Below, piece after piece: positions 54,062 to 63,341 of a stretch of DNA of 64,000 bases. Where the stretch lies: the NCBI RefSeq assembly GCF_018141425.1, contig NZ_CP058561.1:2294001-2358000 (forward strand). Direction: 5' to 3'. The DNA is from Vallitalea guaymasensis (lineage in GTDB: Bacteria > Bacillota > Clostridia > Lachnospirales > Vallitaleaceae). Under the pieces are notes generated by a model. The model was not told where the DNA came from and did not search any database. It saw only the letters and a program-made list of their open reading frames with translations. The position numbers and the translations under genes are program-made. Numbering within the stretch: position 1 is the first letter of the stretch; the number at the start of each line of letters is the position of its first letter.

Positions 54062-57000
54062 CTACGCTTTTTTTGAAATCTTCTTTTTAAATCCATAAAA
54101 TATTGAGTAGATGACTGGTACAATTATCAATGTTAAGAATGTAGACATTATCAAACCACCAATAACTGTTACACCTAATGGAGCAATCATTTCTGCTCCC
54201 TCACCAATACCTAGAGATATTGGAATTACAGCCAATATAGTTGTTAGAGCTGTCATTAGAATAGGTCTTATTCTAACACTTCCAGCTTCTATTATAGCAT
54301 CTTTTGTAGATTTTCCAACTTTTATTAGTTTATTTATATAATCCACTAGTACGATACCATTATTAACAACAATACCAGCTAACACAATCATACCTAAGAA
54401 TGCTACTATACTAAGTGGTGTTCTAGTAATGAATAATGCAATAAATGCTCCTGTAAATGCCAGTGGCACACTGAATAAGATAATAAATGGATATAGGAAT
54501 GATTCAAATTGTGATGCCATAATCATATATATTAGTACTACACCTAATAGCAATGCTAATAACAGACTTACGAAAGCATCCTGAATCTCTTTATTTTCTC
54601 CGGCATTTTCAATACTATAACCATCCGGTATATCTATATCTTTTAATTTCTCATCTAATATCTTACCGACATTACCAGCACTTACTCCTTTTTCTAGTTT
54701 ACTGGTAACACTGATTACTCTCTTTTGATTAGTTCTATTGATTGAAGTATAACCTACTCCTTCTTCAATATCTGCTATATCTCCTAATTTAACAGTTTTA
54801 CCTGTCATAGAAGTAAATGGAAGCTCTTCAATATCCTTTGTCTGAAGCTCAGTATCGGATGTCTTATTAATATAAACATCTACTTTTTTACCATCTAAGT
54901 CAAGTGTTGTAGCTTTAACATCTGTTAGTCTTTGTCTGATTGTACCTGCCACAGCAGCTGTAGTAATACCAAGAGGCCCTGCTATTTCTCTATTTAATGT
55001 GATATTAAGCTCTGGTGCTCCTTTTGATATACCATTATCAACTTCAACTGTTCCATCAATACCTTCAACGATAGAAGTAACTTCCTTAGCAAGTTTTTCT
55101 AATTCATCAAAGTCAGTACCAGCTATGTCAACTTGAACAGGTACAGTGGAGAAAGCCATCATATTAGATACTGCGTTTACTTCTAAATCACATTCTACCT
55201 TACCTAATATACTGTTTCTTATATCATCTGATATTTCCTGAGTGCTTTTATCTCTTTCTGACTTAGGAACAAGAGTTAAATTGAGTGTACCACTATCTGT
55301 TGATCCACCTCCCATGAGCTGACCCATTCCTCCGCCGCTTCCTACAGAAGTACTGATAGTCTCTATATCTGGGAAATCAATAAGTATATCTTCTATCTCT
55401 TTTATTTTTGCTACTGTATTATTATACGTAGTACCTTTTGGCATTGAAGCAGTAATTGTTATCTGCCCTTCATCAGTAGTAGGCATCAGCTCTGTTCCTA
55501 TTGTCATAGCTCCAAAGATACTAGCTACAAATAAGATAACTGTTAGTATAACAACTAAAGCTCTATGTTTCAAAGATCCTTTTAATAATCTTATATATAA
55601 ATTTCTAAATCCGTCCATTGCTTTATGATGAGTACTTGTATCTGGCTTCTTGATAAGTTTTGATGATAACATTGGTACTAATGTCAAAGCAACCAATAAA
55701 CTTGCAAGTAATGTAAGTGTAACAGTTATAGCCATTTCTTTGAATATTTGTGCTGTCATACCTTGAACGAATATAACAGGTAAGAAAACTGCTATGGTCG
55801 TTAGTGTTGAAGCTATGATAGCTCCTGATACCTGTTTACTTCCTTCAATAGCTGCTGAAACTCTGGATTTTCCTTCTTTTCTCATTCTATAGATATTCTC
55901 CAGAACAACTACCGCATTATCCACCAGCATACCCGTTCCAAGTGCCAATCCACCTAATGATACAACATTAAGGGAAATGCCGCTTAACCATATGAATGTA
56001 AATGATACAATGATACTAATAGGTATTGCTACACCAATAACAATGGTTGGTCTTAAATCCTTCAAGAATATGAATAAGATCAATATTGCAAGTATTGCTC
56101 CTACTATTGCATTAACGGTAACTGAAGAAACCATATCGTTAATATACTTGGCTTGGTCTAATGTAACCAATATATTCATGTCTGGGTATTCTTCTTTTAT
56201 CTGATCTATAGTATCATTGACTTTCTTAGAAACATCTGTAGTGTTGAATTCTGTTTGTCTCTGAATCATAAGTGAAATACTGTCTTCACCATTAACTTTG
56301 GAATACATTTTACTGTTCTGGGCTACTTCTTTTATTGTTGCAAGATCACTTAATCTTATCGTAGTAGTTTCCATTTTTATTTCAGGCATAGGCATATTGT
56401 CAGGGATAGTATTTGGTATTTCATTAGGGTTAGGTATCATGCCAGTATTTGGAACCCCATTAGAGTCCTGTGGCTTGTTGCCATTTTCTTTTTGTTGTTT
56501 TAACATTTCCCATACATCTGCTTTTTCACCTTGTATAACAGGAACAGGTATTTCCAATAAGATAAAATCTTCAATATCTTCTATACTGTCAAACTTACCT
56601 ATAGTACGGATTGTTATATCCTTGTCCCCTTCGGTAATCTGTCCAGCAGGCATATCAAAATTGGAACCTTGCAGTAGTTTAGATATCATATCACTATCAA
56701 TACCTAACAGTTCCATTTTATCTGAATCCAGTGTAACTTCAACTTGCTTCTTAACATCTCCATTGATAGTTACAGAAGCTACACCTTCTATTCTCTCTAA
56801 TCTTGGTTTAACAATATTTTCTACAAAATCTCCAACTTCTGACATATCACTGCCTTCTTTGGTAACAGCGAATCCCATGATAGGCATCATACTTGGATTG
56901 AATTTTATAATCATAGGAGAACCTACTTCGTCTGGAAAATAACCAGTGACCATATCGAGCTTTTCCCTCATATCCAACATAGCTACATCCATGTTAGTTG

Positions 57001-57289
57001 ATTCATTAAATTCTACTATAACTATAGAATTATGCTCTGATGAAATAGATTGTATTTTCTTTACATTCTGCACAGTTGCCAGTGCACTTTCAATATTTTT
57101 TGATACAGTATTTTCAACTTCCCCAGGGCTTGCTCCTATATAAGTAGTTGATACTGCCGCATAAGGAATATTCATACTTGGTAATAGATCCGTATTCAGC
57201 TGAGTAAATGATACTGCTCCGAATATTATAAAAATGAGTACTATCATTACTATTGTTACGGGTTTTTTTACACTGAATTTTGATAACAT
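54062..57289 (-). CDS. RND-family efflux transporter permease
   Basis: The 1075-residue protein has the RND layout: one N-terminal helix (VKKPVTIVMIVLIFIIFG), a large outer domain, a bundle of five to six helices from about 340, and a second copy in the C-terminal half (LLLALLLGVVLIYMIMASQFESF, then GIVVNNGIVLVDYIN with proton-relay-type residues). It resembles the Gram-positive AcrB/SwrC group, which export lipopeptides or antimicrobials. No membrane-fusion protein gene is adjacent. ATG 57289 has AGAGGAGA. Regulation by the downstream TetR is likely. Confidence 0.93.
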   Translation of the reverse strand: MLSKFSVKKPVTIVMIVLIFIIFGAVSFTQLNTDLLPSMNIPYAAVSTTYIGASPGEVENTVSKNIESALATVQNVKKIQSISSEHNSIVIVEFNESTNMDVAMLDMREKLDMVTGYFPDEVGSPMIIKFNPSMMPIMGFAVTKEGSDMSEVGDFVENIVKPRLERIEGVASVTINGDVKKQVEVTLDSDKMELLGIDSDMISKLLQGSNFDMPAGQITEGDKDITIRTIGKFDSIEDIEDFILLEIPVPVIQGEKADVWEMLKQQKENGNKPQDSNGVPNTGMIPNPNEIPNTIPDNMPMPEIKMETTTIRLSDLATIKEVAQNSKMYSKVNGEDSISLMIQRQTEFNTTDVSKKVNDTIDQIKEEYPDMNILVTLDQAKYINDMVSSVTVNAIVGAILAILILFIFLKDLRPTIVIGVAIPISIIVSFTFIWLSGISLNVVSLGGLALGTGMLVDNAVVVLENIYRMRKEGKSRVSAAIEGSKQVSGAIIASTLTTIAVFLPVIFVQGMTAQIFKEMAITVTLTLLASLLVALTLVPMLSSKLIKKPDTSTHHKAMDGFRNLYIRLLKGSLKHRALVVILTVILFVASIFGAMTIGTELMPTTDEGQITITASMPKGTTYNNTVAKIKEIEDILIDFPDIETISTSVGSGGGMGQLMGGGSTDSGTLNLTLVPKSERDKSTQEISDDIRNSILGKVECDLEVNAVSNMMAFSTVPVQVDIAGTDFDELEKLAKEVTSIVEGIDGTVEVDNGISKGAPELNITLNREIAGPLGITTAAVAGTIRQRLTDVKATTLDLDGKKVDVYINKTSDTELQTKDIEELPFTSMTGKTVKLGDIADIEEGVGYTSINRTNQKRVISVTSKLEKGVSAGNVGKILDEKLKDIDIPDGYSIENAGENKEIQDAFVSLLLALLLGVVLIYMIMASQFESFLYPFIILFSVPLAFTGAFIALFITRTPLSIVAFLGMIVLAGIVVNNGIVLVDYINKLIKVGKSTKDAIIEAGSVRIRPILMTALTTILAVIPISLGIGEGAEMIAPLGVTVIGGLIMSTFLTLIIVPVIYSIFYGFKKKISKKA

Positions 57290-57323
57290 ATTAGTCTCCT
57301 CTCACAATTTCGTTTATTGTCAA

Positions 57324-57349
57324 TTACCGACCGACTGTTCGGTCGGTAA
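57324..57349. promoter_or_regulatory. TetR-type operator
   Basis: TTACCGACCGA (57324-57334) and TCGGTCGGTAA (57339-57349) are perfect inverted arms around CTGT. It lies at +1 of the RND promoter, so bound TetR protein would block initiation. It is unusually GC-rich against the local background. Confidence 0.92.
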
Positions 57350-57353
57350 CACT

Positions 57354-57382
57354 ATAATACCTATCTTTTATACTTTTGTCAA
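57354..57382 (-). promoter_or_regulatory. Promoter of the RND/TetR operon
   Basis: TTGACA (57377-57382) and TATTAT (57354-57359) on the minus strand are 17 bp apart, immediately upstream of the TetR-type palindrome. Confidence 0.85.
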
Positions 57383-57866
57383 CACCAATTATATCTAAAT
57401 CTTATTCTATAATATAATGACAATAACCAAACTGGCTAATAATCCAAAATGTTTTAACTCTAAAAATATAGTTAATCCTAAGGAATTTTCCCTGACCATA
57501 TATATAATGTTTACCCTAAAAAACAAGTAATTATGCACATTAAAACCTACATCCTTTATATATTTAACATTTGTATATCTTGTAATTAATTGGAAATAAC
57601 TATTATCAATAGAAAAACTATAATTATTAATTTTATATTAATTTTTATTAATATTACTATACATGCTAGTAATATTTGTTATTATGTAGTTAACAAGATA
57701 CTGACTTAAGTTTTTATCTGCTTATATGAATAAGTCATTTCAAAAATACTTTTCAAGGAATTATAAATAGTATAATTAAAAATTTTATTAGATATAAGAT
57801 ATATTTAATTTTAATATATATAACGAAGAAATATGAAATATATTATTCTCGTATTTATACGATGAA
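57383..57866. other. AT-rich intergenic DNA, about 480 bp, no gene
   Basis: No ORF with a ribosome binding site is present. It is very AT-rich and would originally have been the upstream region of the AI-2E transporter gene now separated from it by the insertion sequence. I see scattered TATAAT-like boxes (for example near 57771) but no convincing promoter. Confidence 0.5.
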
Positions 57867-57874
57867 TTTACTGT
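57867..57874. repeat. Target site duplication, left
   Basis: TTTACTGT directly flanks the left inverted repeat; the identical 8 bp lies at the right end. Confidence 0.95.
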
Positions 57875-57959
57875 GGTAGTGTAAAGTAGCCTATGAAAAA
57901 CAAAAACAAAAAATAATTAAGCCTTAAAAGAAAAAAAGGTAACAGAAATAGCTCTTGGT

Positions 57960-58095
57960 AACTTACGCCACCCTTGACAGCACCATTAAACAATGCTTAA
58001 AAATGGTGCCGACGGTGAAAAACTCAAGAACAGATAGACCTATCCCGTCGTAATCATGGCATTGTAGCATTGTTTAATGATGCTATCAAGGGCAT
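57960..58095 (-). other. Long inverted repeat in the IS non-coding tail
   Basis: A 26-bp arm beginning CCCTTGACAGCACC near 57970 matches the reverse complement of the arm ending GATGCTATCAAGGG near 58093, with two mismatches. A GACGG/CCGTC pair lies inside. The 12-bp sequence AAGAACAGATAG occurs both here (about 58026) and at the transposase stop (58140). It may be a terminator, a remnant of an internal duplication or a structured RNA. Confidence 0.65.
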
Positions 58096-58136
58096 GTCCC
58101 TGCGGGATGGCTGTATCAGTGCCTCTGGTTCAAAAT

Positions 58137-59594
58137 CTAAGAACAGATAGATTGTTGCTCTTGTAAATGAAGAATGGTTTTTTGACCAAGGTATATAAGG
58201 AGTTGCCATTTTCCAGGCATGTTATCAGCTTTGGAGAGCAAATTAACCCTATTCAAAGGCTTTTTATAGCAAGTAACTTTATGGGGACGTAGGAAATTGT
58301 AATAAGCTACCCATAAAGACAAGGCATAATTAGCACCATCATAATTATCGTAACCATTGGTTATACGATAAGAAGCTTTAAAAGTTCGGTTAAGGCGTTC
58401 TACAATCTGCTTGAATGGGCGAAACTTTTTAGAAACTTCGTCATCATTGGAAAGACCTATTACCTGAGTGATATCAAACTTAAGAGGATCTTTCTCACGG
58501 AGAGCGAATTGTTGAGAAGCTAAAGGATAAGCGCTATAGCCATCAGCAATAAAACGAAATTTATCAGGAAGCTTTTTAAGATTGCGAAAAGCCATACGCA
58601 TAGCAAGGATACAAGGACCTACGCCACGATTATCAGATACCCTGTAACCAAGGATAGAACGAGAAACAGCATCCATAATGAACCAAACATAACCTTTGAT
58701 ACCACGGACTTTGATATAAGTTTCATCAGCTATCATAGTAGAGAAATGGTTGTAATTATAATTATCAACAAAAGGTTTAATAAGAGTAGCAGCGGAATGA
58801 GCATAGTTAGCAACCATAGTATGAGAGATATCAATACAATGAATGTCTTTTAAAGCCTGAGCAGTTTTTCTTAAAGATAGTCCAAGGTTTACATGATAAG
58901 ACAAACAAAGTCCCATGATATAAGCACTTTTACTACGGAATTTAAAAGAAGAAGCATTTTTAGGAAGAGAATCCAAATCCATAGCAAAAAAATCTACAGA
59001 GAATTCACGGTAGATATAGCGTAGTTTATACTTATAGCGATCAGAATGTTTTACGTCATTAGGTAATTTACTCACATTGGATATATAATAAGAGCACTTA
59101 TTATTAATGCACTTATGTACATTAAAATGTTTCCTATCTTTTTTTGCAACAAGAGAATGATTGCAATAAGGGCATTTAAGAACAAGAGGAGAAGAAACTT
59201 GTTCACCCGTAACAAAAGTTTTTTGGCAAACTTTACACTTAAATTGGCCTTTACCACCATTATTATCGTAAATATATTGCTGTGGAGCACCACATAAAGG
59301 GCAAATGGTATCGTTAGGAACATTACGGATTTTACCTTTTTGAGTCCTAACAGGTTTTAAAGGTTTACCATAACGAAGAAGATAGTATTCAGTCAAAAAT
59401 TGCCAATCTTGTTTAACAAAGCGTTTAATAATAGGTAGTTTATCGGTCTTGAATTTCTGATACTTAGGTGAATGAGCATCATCAAAAGCCCATTGCTTAA
59501 GAGGAATAAATTTAGAGATGAAAAGAAGTAACCAAGAAATTTGTTGATTTTGGTATTGAATTATATTAAGTAAATAAGTTATAATTGAAGGCAT
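58137..59594 (-). CDS. DDE transposase with N-terminal zinc ribbons
   Basis: The 485-residue protein has two CxxC zinc-ribbon pairs near 97-125 (CPLCG, CKVC) and further CPYC and Cys pairs near 140-165. A DDE catalytic core follows: MIADETYIKVRG (first Asp), FIADGYSAYPLA (second Asp) and QIVERLNRTFKASYR (Glu). The core resembles IS6/IS240-type transposases; the long zinc-containing N-terminus is an extension. The frame is intact and starts at ATG 59594 behind AAAGGATG, so the element may be active. Confidence 0.9.
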   Translation of the reverse strand: MPSIITYLLNIIQYQNQQISWLLLFISKFIPLKQWAFDDAHSPKYQKFKTDKLPIIKRFVKQDWQFLTEYYLLRYGKPLKPVRTQKGKIRNVPNDTICPLCGAPQQYIYDNNGGKGQFKCKVCQKTFVTGEQVSSPLVLKCPYCNHSLVAKKDRKHFNVHKCINNKCSYYISNVSKLPNDVKHSDRYKYKLRYIYREFSVDFFAMDLDSLPKNASSFKFRSKSAYIMGLCLSYHVNLGLSLRKTAQALKDIHCIDISHTMVANYAHSAATLIKPFVDNYNYNHFSTMIADETYIKVRGIKGYVWFIMDAVSRSILGYRVSDNRGVGPCILAMRMAFRNLKKLPDKFRFIADGYSAYPLASQQFALREKDPLKFDITQVIGLSNDDEVSKKFRPFKQIVERLNRTFKASYRITNGYDNYDGANYALSLWVAYYNFLRPHKVTCYKKPLNRVNLLSKADNMPGKWQLLIYLGQKTILHLQEQQSICS

Positions 59595-59694
59595 AGCAAT
59601 GACATCCTTTCAGGAATTTTTGGTGTGTTGGAACTTCAATTATAACTGAAAATAGGGGGTCATTGTTATTTTATTGCAAAAAACTGTGAAACCC

Positions 59695-59723
59695 TTGATA
59701 AATAAAGAATTTAAACAAATAGT
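59695..59723 (+). promoter_or_regulatory. Possible outward promoter at the IS right end
   Basis: TTGATA (59695-59700) and AATAGT (59718-59723) are 17 bp apart and point toward the AI-2E family gene, whose start is 47 bp downstream. Confidence 0.4.
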
Positions 59724-59746
59724 GTAGTGTTAAACTTTACACTACC

Positions 59747-59754
59747 TTTACTGT
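59747..59754. repeat. Target site duplication, right
   Basis: TTTACTGT, identical to 57867-57874, follows the right inverted repeat directly and lies just before the ribosome site GAGGAGGG of the next gene. Confidence 0.95.
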
Positions 59755-59769
59755 TGAGGAGGGCAAAAT

Positions 59770-60996
59770 ATGAAAATTCAATGGAACAAACGATATACCA
59801 CTATAAGTATCTATGCAATCTTAGTTGTTTTTGTTAGCTTAGTTTTTTATAAATTCATTGGTAACTGGGAAGAAACAAAAGTTTTTTTTAGAAGTACTTT
59901 ATCAACTTTATCGCCTTTTATAATAGGTTTTCTGATAGCATATTTCATTAATCCTTTAGTAGTCTGGTTTGAGAAATTGATAGGTAAGATAAGAATCAGG
60001 AAAAAAAGTATTAAAAGTCTAAAAGCCAAAAGATCTCTTGCTATATTGTTTTCATATATCACTGTATTAGGTTTTATCATAATCATTTTAGCTTTTATCA
60101 TTCCAGAACTTCTAAACAGCTTAGCTGATACAATAAACAAATTACCCGATTTGATAACAGAGTTGATTGATAAAATAAATCATTTTGTTAATAATAGTTC
60201 AATCGAATTCATTGACCCTAAGGCTATCAACCAATTCATTGATGATAACCTTAATAATATCCCTGCTGCATTAAACAATGTTTACGATGTATTCAGTAAT
60301 ATTGCACCTTCCCTTTTGAATTTCACAAAAAGCTTTACTTTCGGTCTTCTAAATGTTTTAGTAGGATTCATTATAGCTATATACTTATTAGCAAGTAAAG
60401 AGAAATCATTAGCAAGTTTTAACAAAGGTATTATAGCTTTGTTTAGAGAAAATACAGCCAATAGTTTACTAGGGATATTAAAAGATAGTCATCAGATTTT
60501 TTCCAAATTTTTTGTTGGAAAACTTATTGATTCATTAATTATAGGTGTCCTATGCTTTATAATTACCCTGATATTCCATATACCTAATGCTCTATTGATT
60601 AGTGTTTTCGTAGGTGTAACTAACATGATTCCTTATTTTGGTCCATTCATAGGTGGTTTTGCAGGAATTATACTAGTATTCATAATCAGCCCTATACAAG
60701 CTTTATGGTTTGCTTTGATAATATTAGGTCTTCAACAATTTGATGGTAATATACTAGGACCTAAAATCCTTGGAGATTCAACAGGGCTCAGTCCATTTTG
60801 GGTTATCTTTGCAATATTAGTTGGTGGAAAACTATTTGGTTTGATAGGAATGTTTTTAGGTGTACCATTCTTCGCAGTAATCAAGAATATAATAGATAAA
60901 CAAATAAATAAGAAATATGAAATGAAGATGCATAAAAAACAAGAAGAAACAATACTTGATAATATGCAAACGGAAATAGACGAAGAGGTTGAATAA
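59770..60996 (+). CDS. AI-2E-family transporter
   Basis: The 408-residue membrane protein has two N-terminal hydrophobic segments, a 50-residue loop, and a C-terminal bundle with the family signature NMIPYFGPFIGGFAGI near residue 280 and LGPKILGDSTGLSPFWVI near 325. Members export autoinducer-2 or act as Na+/H+ antiporters; the role here is open. ATG 59770 has GAGGAGGG. The insertion sequence ends 24 bp upstream of the start, so the original promoter has been cut away. Confidence 0.9.
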   Translation: MKIQWNKRYTTISIYAILVVFVSLVFYKFIGNWEETKVFFRSTLSTLSPFIIGFLIAYFINPLVVWFEKLIGKIRIRKKSIKSLKAKRSLAILFSYITVLGFIIIILAFIIPELLNSLADTINKLPDLITELIDKINHFVNNSSIEFIDPKAINQFIDDNLNNIPAALNNVYDVFSNIAPSLLNFTKSFTFGLLNVLVGFIIAIYLLASKEKSLASFNKGIIALFRENTANSLLGILKDSHQIFSKFFVGKLIDSLIIGVLCFIITLIFHIPNALLISVFVGVTNMIPYFGPFIGGFAGIILVFIISPIQALWFALIILGLQQFDGNILGPKILGDSTGLSPFWVIFAILVGGKLFGLIGMFLGVPFFAVIKNIIDKQINKKYEMKMHKKQEETILDNMQTEIDEEVE

Positions 60997-61010
60997 CCTC
61001 TTCGTCTTCT
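60979..61010 (+). terminator. Terminator overlapping the end of the AI-2E family gene
   Basis: GACGAAGAGGTT (60979-60990) pairs perfectly with AACCTCTTCGTC (60995-61006) around GAAT, followed by TTCTTTT. The stem includes the last codons and the stop codon. It also ends close to the convergent gene at 61015. Confidence 0.9.
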
Positions 61011-61014
61011 TTTA

Positions 61015-63006
61015 TCAATTAAGCAAAATAGGATTATCAAAATATCTTTGAACCTTGGTAATCCACCAATAATCATCAGTTGGAGGTGAACCAACTCCAT
61101 CAGTACTGCTATTGACTCCAGCACCGAATAGTATTGAAATGACTCCAGATTCTTTTGCTTTGTCCATATGATGTGCCCATGTTATAGTATCAGTTCCATT
61201 ATCTGTTATTTTATTATCATTATGTGCGTTAAGCTTGAAATAATTAAATCGCTCTGTAGAACCTGGTTTGAATATATCTCCAAGGAAATACACTGGTGCA
61301 GAATCTTCATATTTTGTAGAAGTTCCATTCAAGTCAGGGAAAAGACCATTATTATATGGGTTAGATGCTTGACTTGTATTGATATGCCCTACTGGTATCT
61401 GCCATAATATAACAGGAAGATTAGAACTTGTATTCATGACTTTTACAAACTCAAGATAATTATTCCATATATCACTATTCCAGAACCAAGTGGAACCTGC
61501 AGGATCGGCAGCGGCTTGAGGTGTTACTCCACCACCATCCAGTCCATATTTATCTATTGAAACAAAATTCGCTCCATATGATTTTACACCTGCACTAACA
61601 TAATAATCTGTAATAAGCTGAGCTTTACTTCTAATGAAGTTCAATCCATCAGTTACCCCCATTGTCTCTGTTTTATGTAAAATACCATTGTTAGGAACAT
61701 CATGTCCATCATAGGCCCATAGATTGAATTGCCATCCATAATAAGCTTGTGGATAGTATTTGCTTACAATATAGTTCACCGATTTGACTAATCCTTCAAC
61801 AGTATTAGGAAAATCTGGGTCTACACCACTGGTCAATACACCACTGCTATATGCTGCACTTACTAACGCTGTTATCTCATTTGGCTGTTTACCTGATTGC
61901 TGCATCATATAACCAAGAAAATCTGGTTCAAACACTATACCTACTGTATCATCTTCTGCATACTCCTTACATATGTCTAAAAAGAATTTTAAATCCTTAT
62001 AATAGGCATCCATATATGTTGAATCTTGAATATGAGCTAAATCCAGACTATAGCTTTCTCCACTGTCAGGAATGTTATAGTATACGAAGAATGGGATTAT
62101 ACCTAATTTTCTGCTTTCAATAATAAAGTTCTTAGCTCGTCCACCATCAACATTAGTCCAAGTACGCCATCCATTTATTGGACCGCCATTAATATAGATA
62201 TATCTTATGTCCATCCTCTTATTCTTGTCATCAGTGTGGAAATCCCTCCAGAAATCAAGATCTCCCTGTTTATCTTCACTTACAGAGCCTATAGAAAGAT
62301 AATTAGGCATACCTGGAATACTTCCATCAGCATTTTTGATTCTTATTCCAACATATCTCTCTTCCCCTGTAGTGCTTTCTTTTAGTTTAATAGAAGCTCG
62401 TCCAGCTTTTTTACCATTAATCTTAAGAGTATTATTATTTACTATTGAACAATCAACTACTGAACTATTATTCGTAATAACAGTAAAAACAGGATTAGCG
62501 ACTCCATTAAAACTTAGAGTATAATCATTCATTCCTTGAGCCTGAGTAAACTGATAGACCACTTTTTGGGTATCTATACCGTTTATTATTATGTTGCCAG
62601 TTGCATTCCCCACTACAACAGAAATCTCGTCACTAGCTGTAGTTCCATATGAATTAGTCAGCTCAATATAATATTTATATGTCCCTTCAATTGTTCTTCC
62701 TTTTACTTGAAAGGTCTCACTTTGAGGATTAGGTGTATCATCAATTAAAGTACCACTATGTATTTCTTGATAATTGCCTGCCCCGATCTTCTCGAATAGC
62801 TTCCAACTTGTCCCATTGTTTCCATACCATATGTTCCAAGTCAAATCATAATCACCATCAATATCTCCTGACCATTGATTATGGCTTAATGACGGTTTTA
62901 CAGGAACCCCTGTCCCTGCTGCGCTTGTAGGTATAATTGTAACTGCCAAGATTAAAGTAATGCATAACAATATTGAAAAAGTCTTGAAATATCTTTTTAA
63001 AAACAT
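61015..63006 (-). CDS. Secreted glycoside-hydrolase-like protein with chitinase-type N-terminal domain
   Basis: The 663-residue protein has a clear signal peptide (about 1-30, cleavage near TSAAG). At about 35-130 is an Ig-like domain resembling the ChiA N-terminal domain (LTWNIWYGNNGTSWKLFE). At about 140-225 a second beta domain is followed by a TIM-barrel-like region from about 235: FFVYYNIPDSGE, VGIVFEPDFLGYM (candidate acid Glu/Asp), WQFNLWAYDGHD and LPVILWQIPVGH. It probably cleaves an extracellular polysaccharide such as chitin or cellulose-like glycan. I cannot assign a GH family. ATG 63006 has AAGGAGGAGAA. Confidence 0.7.
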   Translation of the reverse strand: MFLKRYFKTFSILLCITLILAVTIIPTSAAGTGVPVKPSLSHNQWSGDIDGDYDLTWNIWYGNNGTSWKLFEKIGAGNYQEIHSGTLIDDTPNPQSETFQVKGRTIEGTYKYYIELTNSYGTTASDEISVVVGNATGNIIINGIDTQKVVYQFTQAQGMNDYTLSFNGVANPVFTVITNNSSVVDCSIVNNNTLKINGKKAGRASIKLKESTTGEERYVGIRIKNADGSIPGMPNYLSIGSVSEDKQGDLDFWRDFHTDDKNKRMDIRYIYINGGPINGWRTWTNVDGGRAKNFIIESRKLGIIPFFVYYNIPDSGESYSLDLAHIQDSTYMDAYYKDLKFFLDICKEYAEDDTVGIVFEPDFLGYMMQQSGKQPNEITALVSAAYSSGVLTSGVDPDFPNTVEGLVKSVNYIVSKYYPQAYYGWQFNLWAYDGHDVPNNGILHKTETMGVTDGLNFIRSKAQLITDYYVSAGVKSYGANFVSIDKYGLDGGGVTPQAAADPAGSTWFWNSDIWNNYLEFVKVMNTSSNLPVILWQIPVGHINTSQASNPYNNGLFPDLNGTSTKYEDSAPVYFLGDIFKPGSTERFNYFKLNAHNDNKITDNGTDTITWAHHMDKAKESGVISILFGAGVNSSTDGVGSPPTDDYWWITKVQRYFDNPILLN

Positions 63007-63289
63007 TTTTCTCCTCCTTATACATATATATAGATTTGTGCCTCACCTCTAATTGTGGTAACCACCTCCATTGATTTTAGTTATTCATTGGGTAATATTA
63101 AATGATTAGATATAGATATAAGTAGAAAAATATTAAGTAAGACTTAAGTAGATAAAAATATATATAAACACTCTTGTATCATTATACATTTTTTTATTGT
63201 ATTTTGAATTAGTCTATCTTGTTATTACTTGTACTATTTTGGCTTGTATATTTTACACCATTAAAATTACAATTATTAATTTTTGATAA
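63007..63289. other. Intergenic region upstream of the secreted protein, about 280 bp
   Basis: No gene seen. On the minus strand a small GTGGTTACCAC hairpin and purine-rich AGAGGTGAGGCAC sequence lie in the leader of the secreted protein (about 63035-63075). I checked them against common riboswitch cores from memory and found no match. The rest is AT-rich. Confidence 0.4.
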
Positions 63290-63327
63290 AAAAATAAAGC
63301 CTATTTACCTTTATATGATAAATAGAC
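63290..63327 (-). terminator. Terminator of the thioredoxin gene
   Basis: GCCTATTTA (63299-63307) pairs with TAAATAGAC (63319-63327), one G-U or mismatch at the base; on the minus strand TTTATTTTTTT follows. Confidence 0.85.
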
Positions 63328-63341
63328 TTCCTTATCTTACT

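Larger units (their letters stand above)
57875..59746 (-). mobile_element. Complete insertion sequence (1872 bp, IS6-like DDE group)
   Basis: The ends carry 13-bp inverted repeats GGTAGTGTAAAGT (57875-57887 and 59734-59746), flanked by perfect 8-bp duplications TTTACTGT. It holds a single transposase gene on the minus strand and about 250 bp of non-coding DNA behind it, with a long inverted repeat. An 8-bp duplication and GG-starting ends agree with the IS6/IS240 type, but the element is about twice the usual size. The perfect duplications point to a recent insertion. Confidence 0.92.

Noticed and set aside
58137-59594. Frameshifted or decayed transposase
   Set aside because: The frame is uninterrupted, the DDE residues are present and the ends and duplications are intact.
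63035-63110. Riboswitch in the leader of the secreted protein
   Set aside because: Only a small GTGGTTACCAC hairpin is present; no known aptamer core was recognised.
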